Assembly: GCA_009177225.1 (NCBI GenBank)
Contig: WFLZ01000136.1
Coordinates: 1 to 6,398, forward strand
Reading direction: 5' to 3'
Source: Clostridia bacterium
GTDB lineage: Bacteria; Bacillota; Clostridia; Oscillospirales; Ruminococcaceae
DNA length: 6,398 nucleotides
Under the pieces are notes generated by a model. The model did not search any database, was not told the origin of the DNA, and saw only the letters and a program-made list of their open reading frames with translations. Position numbers and translations under genes: made by a program. Positions 1-5,623 of the stretch are shown in pieces. Every line of letters starts with the position of its first letter. The stretch's first letter is position 1.

Positions 1-237
1 TATTATCTTTATAATATTTGTGACCATCAGGAATGTTATAAAGAAGTCGGTTCTCAGGCTATTTCTTATACAACAGGTGTTCCGGCAATGATTGGTGCTA
101 TGATGATTATGACGGGACAGTGGAACAAAGCCGGCGTTTACAATATCGAGGAGTTCGACCCCGACCCGTTTATGCAGGCACTCAATAAGTGGGGACTGCC
201 TTGGGAAGAAGATTTCAACCCCGTTCTCGTTGACTGA
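1..237 (+). CDS. Carboxynorspermidine dehydrogenase, C-terminal 78 residues (5' truncated by window)
   Basis: The open frame enters at base 1 and ends at TGA 235-237. The fragment reads as the C-terminal end of the saccharopine dehydrogenase (LYS1-like) family: the run SYTTGVPAMIGAMMIMTGQW followed by GVYNIEEFDPDPFM and a final NKWGLPWEEDFNP segment is the usual tail of carboxynorspermidine synthase/dehydrogenase. That enzyme condenses aspartate semialdehyde with a diamine (putrescine or diaminopropane) and reduces the product with NADPH, giving carboxyspermidine or carboxynorspermidine in the cytoplasm. The partner decarboxylase lies on the same strand at 2488, which strongly supports the polyamine assignment over lysine metabolism. 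The N-terminal Rossmann domain is outside the window, so cofactor residues cannot be checked. In many genomes this gene is directly followed by the decarboxylase; here about 2.25 kb of other genes separates them. Confidence 0.85.
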   Translation, partial: YYLYNICDHQECYKEVGSQAISYTTGVPAMIGAMMIMTGQWNKAGVYNIEEFDPDPFMQALNKWGLPWEEDFNPVLVD

Positions 238-238
238 T

Positions 239-748
239 ATGCTGATAGGTAATCCCGATTGTTTTGCAGTGATTGTTGACGTTGTGGAGTTTTGGAACAT
301 CGATAAGTCTTTTCAGAATGGCACTTTGTTTTTTGCAGTTAATTCTGAAATTTTCCCGAAAGAAATCCAGTCGGCGACACTCTCATATGAATTTCATACA
401 TTAATAAATTCGTTGAAAAATATTCCGGTTAATGAAAAAATATTCAATATGCCAACGGAAAAGGCTTACAGGGAAATATGTAATTTGGTTTATCCGGAAG
501 ACTGGGACACTGACAATGACTATCGTTATATGATTTCAACGCCCTCGTTTTCAGATAACGATTATCTGGTTTTTGCGGTAGGAAACGGCGAAAAAGTACG
601 TATACTTGCCGCAAGACCGGATTACTGCAAAGAAGAATCCATATTACATTTAGAGGGCTTGGAAATTACTGAAACATTCATTGATATATCCGACCTGAAT
701 GACATGATAGATAAATTATCCAGTATTGACATAAGGAGGGATTTATAA
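239..748 (+). CDS. Probable Imm42-family immunity protein
   Basis: A 169-residue soluble protein without signal peptide or membrane segment. The start MLIGNPDCFAV, then VEFWN, NGTLFFAVN, IFPKE and a late VRILAARPDY segment resemble the pattern I associate with Imm42 (polymorphic-toxin immunity); this is recognition from memory, not a search. Members of such families bind and neutralise a cognate toxin domain in the cytoplasm. The ATG at 239 lies one base after the dehydrogenase stop (TGATATG), suggesting translational reinitiation. An in-frame TTG at 230 would add three residues and overlap that stop, but neither start has a clear Shine-Dalgarno site, and the ATG start gives the family-like N-terminus. 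The stop TAA shares its last base with the next ATG. No toxin gene is visible in the window, so if the assignment is right this is an orphan immunity gene. Confidence 0.6.
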   Translation: MLIGNPDCFAVIVDVVEFWNIDKSFQNGTLFFAVNSEIFPKEIQSATLSYEFHTLINSLKNIPVNEKIFNMPTEKAYREICNLVYPEDWDTDNDYRYMISTPSFSDNDYLVFAVGNGEKVRILAARPDYCKEESILHLEGLEITETFIDISDLNDMIDKLSSIDIRRDL

Positions 749-1362
749 TGCTTTTCGTACAGTATATTTCTTTGATGTATTATAAAAACGTTCGCTATGC
801 AAATTACGCCAATGTAAGAAATTCAATAAAGTTCGCACCGATAACTATTGAAAAAGTCCCTGACTGCGAGGTGTTGCTACAGAAAGTGCCTTTATATCAA
901 GGCGTTGACGGAATAAGAAAATATGAAGTAAGTTTTGAGGAGTACGGAGAGGAAATATTTAATTCTGATAATCTTGACCCCGTTTATAATTACAGAACTC
1001 TACTCCGCAATAACCGTATATTCAAGGTTAATGATGATTATAAAATAAGGTTCTGTGATGACAGATATTATACAAGGTATAATGCTTTCAAACGTCGTGG
1101 ACATAATGAGGAGTTTATGAATAATAATTCACACTTCAGCTATACCGACATTATAAACGAAACTGCTTTTATTCTCAGACCGGACGAATACGGCAGGATA
1201 ATTTATAATGAAAGAAACGTTACACTTGATGAAGATTGGTATTATACATTGTATGTGGTAAACTTCATTAACTGCGATAAATCAAAGTACAGGGAAAAGA
1301 TGTTTTTTAGAAAAGTTCCGGATTATGAGTACAAAAATATGCAGTATCTGAGGTACTGCTAA
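748..1362 (+). CDS. Hypothetical protein, 204 aa, tandem paralog A
   Basis: I do not recognise a named family. The protein is soluble, with no signal peptide or membrane helix, and is strikingly rich in Tyr, Asn, Arg and Lys. Residues 1-43 (MLFVQYISL..., VRYANYANVRNS, PDCEVL) and 173-204 (INCDKSKYREKMFFRKVPDY to the terminal YC) are almost the same as in the next gene. A central KRRGHNEEF (115-123), NETAF (137-141) and RPDEYGRIIYN (144-154) are also shared. Residues 44-110 are much less conserved. An AAGGAGGG site at 733-740 lies 7 bases before ATG 748, and the start overlaps the upstream stop by one base (TAATG), so translation is coupled to the immunity-like gene. Context suggests another immunity or effector-binding protein, but that is inference only. 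Confidence 0.8.
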   Translation: MLFVQYISLMYYKNVRYANYANVRNSIKFAPITIEKVPDCEVLLQKVPLYQGVDGIRKYEVSFEEYGEEIFNSDNLDPVYNYRTLLRNNRIFKVNDDYKIRFCDDRYYTRYNAFKRRGHNEEFMNNNSHFSYTDIINETAFILRPDEYGRIIYNERNVTLDEDWYYTLYVVNFINCDKSKYREKMFFRKVPDYEYKNMQYLRYC

Positions 1363-1377
1363 AAAGGGAGATTTTTA

Positions 1378-1992
1378 ATGCTTTTTGTGCAGTATATTTC
1401 ATTGTTTTATAAAAAAGATGTCCGTTACGCAAATTATGCCAATGTAAGAAATTCGTTGAAATTTACACCTATAGTTACAGAAGAAATACCTGATTGTGAA
1501 GTGCTGTATCAGAAAGTGTTTTACAGACAGAGCAGGAACAGCCTTGAAAAATACCACGAAAAAATAAAAAAGTTTGGAAAAGAGATATTTACAGTTGGAA
1601 CTCGTGATTTATTATGCGGTTATAACAAACTAATACACCATACACGTATTTTCAAAGAAGATGACAGGTATAAAATAATGTTCTGCAATGACAGCTATTA
1701 TTGTTTTAACGGGCGTAAAAGACGTGGACACAATGAGGGTTTTTTTGATAAAAGTTCACCGTTTTGTCATAGGGACTTAATTAACGAAACTGCTTTCACA
1801 TTGAAACCGGACGAATATGGCAGAATAATTTATAATGACAGGTACGTTGAATATGATTCGGGGCAATGGTATTACGGATTTCATACAATAAATTTAATTA
1901 ACTGCGATAAATCAAAGTACAGGGAAAAGATGTTTTTCAGAAAAGTTCCGGACTATGAATACAAAAATATGCAGTATCTTAAATACTGCTGA
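1378..1992 (+). CDS. Hypothetical protein, 204 aa, tandem paralog B
   Basis: This is the second copy of the preceding gene, of identical length and offset by exactly 630 bases. It shares MLFVQYISL, VRYANYANVRNS and PDCEVL at the N-terminus, KRRGHNEGF at 114-122, KPDEYGRIIYN at 143-153, and a C-terminus that differs from copy A by one residue (LKYC against LRYC) over the last 31. A one-residue deletion near position 110 is balanced by an insertion before the WYY motif at 164-166. Residues 44-110 diverge strongly. The GGGAG site at 1366-1370 is 7 bases from ATG 1378, and 15 bases separate it from copy A. The leader (ggag-attttaATG) resembles that of copy A, so the duplicated unit probably included the ribosome site. 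Function unknown. Confidence 0.8.
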   Translation: MLFVQYISLFYKKDVRYANYANVRNSLKFTPIVTEEIPDCEVLYQKVFYRQSRNSLEKYHEKIKKFGKEIFTVGTRDLLCGYNKLIHHTRIFKEDDRYKIMFCNDSYYCFNGRKRRGHNEGFFDKSSPFCHRDLINETAFTLKPDEYGRIIYNDRYVEYDSGQWYYGFHTINLINCDKSKYREKMFFRKVPDYEYKNMQYLKYC

Positions 1993-2004
1993 GGAGGTTT
2001 TTTA

Positions 2005-2271
2005 ATGAAGATTGAAGAAGCATTACAAAAATTCGTAGAAGATAATGAAAAATGCTTTATACATTTTGCAAATGGTGAGACGATTTATGCGACAATTCTT
2101 GAAATCGGTGACGGTTTTGTACATATTGACGATGGTGCAAGTGAAAGCATTGTCAACATTGATTATATAATGCGTGTACGTGCTTTACCGAAAAAGAAAG
2201 TTGACAACAAGAAAAAGGAAGTTACAAAAAATAAATCTGTTTTTAAGGAGTTTTTCGGCGTTGAAGATTGA
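2005..2271 (+). CDS. Small Sm-like-fold protein, 88 aa, tandem paralog 1
   Basis: A small cytoplasmic protein. A short N-terminal helix (MKIEEALQKFVED) is followed by a run of predicted beta strands: KCFIHFANGETIYATILEIGDGFVHID, then SIVNIDYIMRVRALP. Alternating hydrophobic residues with a Gly after the first strand, a GDGF turn and a final I-x-x-I-x-x-V strand resemble the Sm1/Sm2 pattern of LSm/Hfq-like barrels; this is a fold guess from pattern only. Residues 65-88 form a lysine-rich tail (KKKVDNKKKEVTKNK) ending in FKEFFGVED. The GAGGAGG site at 1991-1997 overlaps the stop of the preceding gene and lies 7 bases before ATG 2005. The 3' end overlaps the next gene by 11 bases and contains its ribosome site. 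RNA binding or oligomerisation is possible but unproven. Confidence 0.75.
   Translation: MKIEEALQKFVEDNEKCFIHFANGETIYATILEIGDGFVHIDDGASESIVNIDYIMRVRALPKKKVDNKKKEVTKNKSVFKEFFGVED
2245..2250 (+). promoter_or_regulatory. Ribosome binding site that fixes a TTG start
   Basis: AAGGAG lies 10 bases before TTG 2261, inside the coding sequence of the upstream small gene. It supports starting the second small protein at the TTG rather than at the in-frame ATG 2174, which has no such site and would add 29 residues that are merely the other frame of the upstream lysine-rich tail. Confidence 0.7.
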
Positions 2272-2479
2272 GGAAGCATTACAGCGTTTTGCTGATGATA
2301 AGGAAGAGTGTATAATATACGTTGAGGGTGCTATGATTATTGCAAGGGTTCTTGAAATCGGCGACGGCTTTATTATCATAGACGAAAAGGACAGCGAGAG
2401 TGTTATTAACATTGACCACATTATCCGTGTCCGTACTTACCCGAAGAACGAAAAGGGTAAAAAGAAAGCTATATTTTGA
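2261..2479 (+). CDS. Small Sm-like-fold protein, 72 aa, tandem paralog 2 (TTG start)
   Basis: Starting at TTG 2261 gives MKIEEALQRFADDKEEC, which aligns from residue 1 with the preceding gene (MKIEEALQKFVEDNEKC). The shared core continues with ARVLEIGDGFIIID, ESVINIDHIIRVR and a YPK turn, followed by a short basic tail (NEKGKKKAIF). The core has the same strand pattern and GDGF turn as copy 1, but the long lysine-rich tail is absent. The gene overlaps copy 1 by 11 bases, so it is probably translationally coupled. Its stop at 2477-2479 lies 8 bases before the nspC start, and the GAGGTGG site of nspC begins in that stop. Function unknown; a heteromeric partner of copy 1 is a reasonable guess. 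Confidence 0.7.
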   Translation: MKIEEALQRFADDKEECIIYVEGAMIIARVLEIGDGFIIIDEKDSESVINIDHIIRVRTYPKNEKGKKKAIF

Positions 2480-2487
2480 GGTGGAAG

Positions 2488-3609
2488 ATGTTTGATAAAG
2501 TACAGACCCCTTGTTACATAATAGACGAGGCAAAATTAATTAATAACCTTGAAATTCTCAGAGGCGTGCAGGAAAGGACAGGCTGTAAAATTCTCCTCGC
2601 ACAGAAAGCTTTTTCGTGTTATCATCTTTATCCGCTGATAGGGGAGTACCTTTCCGGCACGGCTTGCAGTGGACTTTTTGAAGCAAAACTCGGTTTTGAG
2701 GAAATGGGAAAGGAGAATCATGTCTTTTCGGCGGCATACCGTGAAAGCGAAATTGATGAAATAATTTCATATTGTGATGATATTATTTTTAACTCGTTCG
2801 GACAGCTTGACAAGTACCGTGAACGTGTTCTTAGTGCAGGCAAAAAAATCGGATTGCGTATAAATCCGCAGTGTTCCACACAGGAGGGTCACGAGATTTA
2901 CGACCCGTGTTCACCAAAGTCAAGACTTGGAATTATCAGTAAAAATTTCAATCGTGACGACCTCGATGGTGTAACCGGTCTGCATTTTCATACACTGTGT
3001 GAGCAGGATTCCGACGACCTTGAAACAACACTTTCGGCAGTTGAGGAAAAATTCGGTGACGTTCTGAAAAAAATGGAATGGATAAATTTCGGCGGCGGTC
3101 ACCATATTACCCGTGAAGATTACGACATTCCACGTCTTGAACGCTGTATAAAGCGTATGCAGGAAAAATACGGTCTTGAAGTTTATCTTGAACCGGGTGA
3201 AGCGGTTGCACTTAATGCAGGTTATCTTGTCACGGAAGTTCTTGACATTATTGAAAACGATATGCCTATAGCGATTCTGGACAGTTCGGCGGCTTGTCAT
3301 ATGCCTGACGTTCTTGAAATGCCGTACCGTCCACCATTGAGAAATTCCGGAAGTCCGAACGAAAAAGAATATACTTACAGACTGGGTTCACAGACCTGTC
3401 TTTCCGGCGATGTGATAGGGGAGTACTCTTTTGACAATCCACTTAAAGTCGGTGACATACTGGTTTTTGAGGATATGGCTATTTATTCAATGGTGAAAAA
3501 TAATACTTTTAACGGAATGTCCCTGCCGTCTATACTTCTTCTTAAGACGGACGGAAAAATTCAGACGCTCCGTAAGTTCGGATATGGAGACTTTAAAGAA
3601 CGTCTTTAA
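2488..3609 (+). CDS. nspC: Carboxynorspermidine decarboxylase
   Basis: A 373-residue PLP-dependent decarboxylase of the alanine-racemase fold (fold III, Orn/DAP/Arg decarboxylase group 2), of the usual length for NspC. It removes the carboxyl group of carboxynorspermidine or carboxyspermidine to give norspermidine or spermidine. Visible landmarks are the PLP lysine in LLAQKAF (K40), HFHTLCE (166-172), the glycine-rich INFGGGHH (199-206), the phosphate-binding EPGEAV (235-240) and the active-site Cys/Asp in TCLSGD (C304, D308). ATG 2488 is preferred because GAGGTGG at 2478-2484 precedes it; a TTG at 2476 would add four residues and lies on that site. It pairs with the dehydrogenase at the left edge but is separated from it by five unrelated small genes. 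All key residues are present, so it should be active. Confidence 0.93.
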   Translation: MFDKVQTPCYIIDEAKLINNLEILRGVQERTGCKILLAQKAFSCYHLYPLIGEYLSGTACSGLFEAKLGFEEMGKENHVFSAAYRESEIDEIISYCDDIIFNSFGQLDKYRERVLSAGKKIGLRINPQCSTQEGHEIYDPCSPKSRLGIISKNFNRDDLDGVTGLHFHTLCEQDSDDLETTLSAVEEKFGDVLKKMEWINFGGGHHITREDYDIPRLERCIKRMQEKYGLEVYLEPGEAVALNAGYLVTEVLDIIENDMPIAILDSSAACHMPDVLEMPYRPPLRNSGSPNEKEYTYRLGSQTCLSGDVIGEYSFDNPLKVGDILVFEDMAIYSMVKNNTFNGMSLPSILLLKTDGKIQTLRKFGYGDFKERL

Positions 3610-3613
3610 TATA

Positions 3614-3641
3614 TTGACAAATCAGAAAAAAGAGCTATAAC
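3614..3641 (+). promoter_or_regulatory. Candidate sigma-70-type promoter for the amidohydrolase gene
   Basis: TTGACA (3614-3619) is a perfect -35 box, and TATAAC (3636-3641) is a five-of-six -10 box with a 16-base spacer. The predicted start, near 3648, would lie immediately before the AGGAGGT site at 3649-3655, leaving a very short leader. That makes the promoter plausible but not certain. If real, the hydrolase could be made independently of nspC. Confidence 0.4.
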
Positions 3642-3647
3642 AGCTCT
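3631..3647. other. Small intergenic hairpin
   Basis: AGAGCT (3631-3636), loop ATAAC, AGCTCT (3642-3647) form a perfect 6-base stem just before the ribosome site at 3649. Read on the plus strand no T-run follows, so it is not a terminator in the direction of the genes; it could stabilise or modulate the nspC-hydrolase junction. On the minus strand it is followed by TTTTTTC, but no minus-strand gene lies upstream. It overlaps the candidate -10 box. Confidence 0.45.
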
Positions 3648-3662
3648 CAGGAGGTTAAAATT

Positions 3663-4472
3663 ATGGATTCAGAAATTTACAGCAAATACGAAATCATTGA
3701 CGCTCATGCACATATTTTCCCCGAAAAAATAGCGGAAAACGCTACGGTAAATATCGGACGTTTCTATGATTTGCCGATGGAAAGCTGTGGAATGAGTAAA
3801 CAGCTTATAAAGAGCGGTGACAAGATAGGTATAAAAAATTACCTTGTATGCTCAACTGCCACAACTCCGCATCAGATAAGTTCAATTAATGAATTTATCG
3901 CAAGGGAATGCAGACACAATCCGAGTTTTTACGGTTTGGGTACAACTCACCCCAATTCCGAAAATCTTGAAGCGGATATAAAGCAGATTAAGGAACTCGG
4001 TCTGCACGGTGTTAAACTGCACCCAGATTTTCAGAAGTTCGACGCAGATTCTCCGGAAGCATTCAGAATTTATGAAATTATAGAGGGTGAAATGCCTTTG
4101 CTGATTCATTGCGGTGACAATCGCTATGAATATTCAGCACCGCACAGAATAGCTAATATTCATAAAAATTTTCCTGAACTCAAACTTCATGCTGCACATC
4201 TCGGCGGTTATCAGAGGTGGAGTGAAGCGGAGGAATGTCTCGCAGGGCTTGAAAATGTGGTATTTGACATAAGCAGTTCAATGGCTTTTCTTTTAAAGAA
4301 CTATACACGCAGTCTTATCAGGAAATACGGCGTTGAAAACTGTTTCTTCGGTTCTGATTTCCCTATGTGGAGTCACGAGGAAGAACTTGAAAGATTCATT
4401 GAACTCGGTTTCACTGAACAGGAAAACAGAATGATTCTGGCAGAGAATTTCAGAAGATTTTATGAACTGTAA
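3663..4472 (+). CDS. Amidohydrolase-2 family metal-dependent hydrolase
   Basis: A 269-residue cytoplasmic TIM-barrel hydrolase of the amidohydrolase 2 group (the family of ACMSD and related decarboxylases/hydrolases). The metal-site landmarks are in order: the HxH motif in DAHAHIF (H15, H17), GVKLHPDF with K118 and H120, LLIHCGD (H149), HAAHLGG (H179) and FGSDFP (D232). These fit a one- or two-metal centre acting on an amide, ester or carboxyl group; the substrate cannot be told from sequence. The strong AGGAGGT at 3649-3655 is 7 bases before ATG 3663. The gene follows nspC by 53 bases and ends the plus-strand run at the terminator of 4484. A role in polyamine or amide turnover is only suggested by position. 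Confidence 0.85.
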   Translation: MDSEIYSKYEIIDAHAHIFPEKIAENATVNIGRFYDLPMESCGMSKQLIKSGDKIGIKNYLVCSTATTPHQISSINEFIARECRHNPSFYGLGTTHPNSENLEADIKQIKELGLHGVKLHPDFQKFDADSPEAFRIYEIIEGEMPLLIHCGDNRYEYSAPHRIANIHKNFPELKLHAAHLGGYQRWSEAEECLAGLENVVFDISSSMAFLLKNYTRSLIRKYGVENCFFGSDFPMWSHEEELERFIELGFTEQENRMILAENFRRFYEL

Positions 4473-4483
4473 TATAAAAAATC

Positions 4484-4512
4484 AGGACGAACTTAATTCA
4501 GTTCGTCCTTTT
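4484..4512. terminator. Bidirectional intrinsic terminator between convergent operons
   Basis: AGGACGAACT (4484-4493), a 6-base loop and AGTTCGTCCT (4500-4509) form a perfect 10-base stem. The plus strand continues into TTTTAGTTT, ending the hydrolase transcript 12 bases after its stop. On the minus strand the stem is followed by GATTTTTTA, ending the ExbB/ExbD-like operon, whose last stop is at 4516-4518. Confidence 0.9.
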
Positions 4513-4515
4513 AGT

Positions 4516-4983
4516 TTATTCTGTCGGTTCAATGTACTGGATATTGTTGTTTTCAAGAGCAGATATGAGACTTTCCATAGCGTCAGCAACGGCATTGTCA
4601 TCAGTGATTCTTACAACGGTATTTTCGTCGTCTGTTGCAAGTGATATGAAATCGTCAAGCGTTTTTTCAGCACTGTTAATAAAGTAAGTGTCACCTGAAA
4701 CAGTAATTTCCATATATCTTATAGCTTCCGTTGTTTCTTCGGGGAGAGTTTCCGTTGTGGTTTCGTCAGTTTCGGGAATATTGTCATTGTCGGCACTATC
4801 CGCAACAGAGTTTTCAGAACTTATTTTACTGTTACTATTGCCACCGTCACCGTTACCGTTTCCCGAACCGAATCCACCGCCGAATCCGAGACTTGCTATA
4901 ATCATAAGTATTGCAATAATCAGCAGTAATACAACCAGTACAGGCAGAAATTTACTTTTTTTCTTTTCCTTTTTTTCACTCAT
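4516..4983 (-). CDS. Membrane-anchored protein with ExbD-like exported domain
   Basis: A 155-residue protein. A lysine-rich cytoplasmic start (MSEKKEKKKSK) leads into one membrane helix at about 13-33. A Gly/Asn/Ser-rich and then acidic Thr/Glu linker (34-88) follows, then a compact domain (89-152) reading YMEITVSGDTYFINSAEKTL, VVRITDDNAVADAMESLI and NNNIQYIE. The strand-helix-strand-helix-strand pattern, with a surface strand of the VVRIxDD type and a final IQYIE strand, resembles the exported domain of ExbD/TolR. That likeness is my inference; no aspartate lies in the membrane helix, so it would not carry protons itself. The start is 7 bases after the upstream stop, with AAAGG at 4994-4998 inside the preceding gene's end. 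It is the third and last gene of the operon and ends beside the shared terminator. Confidence 0.75.
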   Translation of the reverse strand: MSEKKEKKKSKFLPVLVVLLLIIAILMIIASLGFGGGFGSGNGNGDGGNSNSKISSENSVADSADNDNIPETDETTTETLPEETTEAIRYMEITVSGDTYFINSAEKTLDDFISLATDDENTVVRITDDNAVADAMESLISALENNNIQYIEPTE

Positions 4984-4990
4984 AATATTT

Positions 4991-5623
4991 TTACCTTTCC
5001 TTTATATTGATATAGGTACAGTAAAGATTTGTATAACTGCTCTTTACTTCATCAACCGCAGTTTTTACCGCCCTTACGTCCCTGTAGAGAGCTTCACTGC
5101 CGTCATAAATCATTGCACACAGAATAACGTCATGCTGTCCGAGACTTAAACTTTCAAGTGACGCAATCAGACTTTTTTCTATATTGTCCTTTGAGATAAC
5201 GGAAGTCTGTCCGAGAATACCATTTCCGTCTGATATTAAAATATTGTCGTAATTCAGATTTATAGTTATCAGACGACCGTTTTCATAGTTTTCAAGTGCA
5301 TACTGATTGGCAGCGGCGTTGTCGTTTATGCTTGCGGCTTTTTTCCATGCTTCTGCAATTTCCTTTTCTGTTTCCTCACGGACTGAATCAAGTTCAGCCT
5401 GCATTTTTTCAATTTCTGAAACGGCATTTTCCGCACGTTTTTCGGCTTCTGAGACGCTTTCTTCTGCTTTCTTCACCTGTTCTTCAGCGACGGCAACACG
5501 GTTTTCAGCTTCTGTCTGAATGCTTTCACTGCTGTTCTGAACATTCATCATAATCCAGAAAAGCATGATAAGAATAACGTCCAGTAAAGCGGTGAGTTCG
5601 ATAACTATACCTTTGTTTTTCAT
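4991..5623 (-). CDS. ExbD/MotB-like proton-channel partner with coiled-coil stalk
   Basis: A 210-residue single-pass membrane protein. A short cytoplasmic tail precedes the segment IELTALLDVILIMLFWIMMN (8-27), which matches the ExbD/TolR/MotB transmembrane pattern with the proton-carrying aspartate at D15 in a T-x-L-L-D-V context. Residues about 31-112 form a Glu/Ala/Lys-rich heptad coiled coil. The C-terminal domain (117-208) has ITINLNYDNILI, a helix IEKSLIASLESL, HDVILCAMIYDG and RDVRAVKTAVDEV, similar in outline to an ExbD-type strand/helix domain; there is no OmpA-like peptidoglycan-binding signature that I can see. The start ATG overlaps the upstream stop as ATGA (5620-5623), a standard coupling arrangement, with AAAAGG upstream. 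It should form the two-copy rotor axis inside the upstream ExbB-like pentamer, by analogy with known ExbBD and MotAB complexes. Confidence 0.82.
   Translation of the reverse strand: MKNKGIVIELTALLDVILIMLFWIMMNVQNSSESIQTEAENRVAVAEEQVKKAEESVSEAEKRAENAVSEIEKMQAELDSVREETEKEIAEAWKKAASINDNAAANQYALENYENGRLITINLNYDNILISDGNGILGQTSVISKDNIEKSLIASLESLSLGQHDVILCAMIYDGSEALYRDVRAVKTAVDEVKSSYTNLYCTYINIKER

Larger units (their letters stand above)
748..1992 (+). repeat. Tandem gene duplication, two 630-base units
   Basis: Two units of 630 bases each carry one paralog. The 3' ends are nearly identical in DNA: 1267-1307 matches 1897-1937 without a mismatch, and only a handful of changes follow up to the stops. 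The 5' ends are alike with mainly synonymous changes, while the middle is strongly diverged. Conserved flanks around a diverged centre fit either gene conversion at the ends or diversifying selection in the centre. Confidence 0.8.
2005..2479 (+). repeat. Tandem duplication of a small gene
   Basis: Two paralogous small genes start 256 bases apart (2005 and 2261). They share DNA similarity across the helix and strand core (for example GAAGCATTACA and CTTGAAATCGG in both) and differ in the length of the C-terminal tail. This is the second tandem duplication within the same insert. Confidence 0.7.

Noticed and set aside
748..2479. CRISPR or mobile-element explanation for the repeats
   Set aside because: The repeats are whole coding units with their own ribosome sites, not short spaced repeats, and no transposase, integrase or terminal inverted repeats were seen.
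2185..2533. Two minus-strand open frames opposite the small Sm-like genes
   Set aside because: They overlap two paralogous genes supported by mutual alignment and ribosome sites, and their products are low-complexity Ser/Ile/Leu sequence.
2920..3300. Minus-strand open frame of 126 codons inside nspC
   Set aside because: nspC has all its catalytic motifs in the plus frame; the antisense frame has no recognisable domain or ribosome site.
4462..4644. Short plus-strand frame overlapping the hydrolase stop and the terminator
   Set aside because: It crosses a perfect 10-base terminator stem and is antisense to the end of the third operon gene.
4688..5149. Plus-strand open frame of 153 codons across the end of the minus-strand operon
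   Set aside because: It lies antisense to two well-supported minus-strand genes, has no ribosome site, and its Ser/Val/Pro-rich product is the reverse reading of the Gly/Asn/Glu-rich linker.
5296..5553. Plus-strand open frames opposite the coiled-coil region
   Set aside because: They are the antisense shadow of the heptad-repeat codons, with no ribosome site and biased composition.
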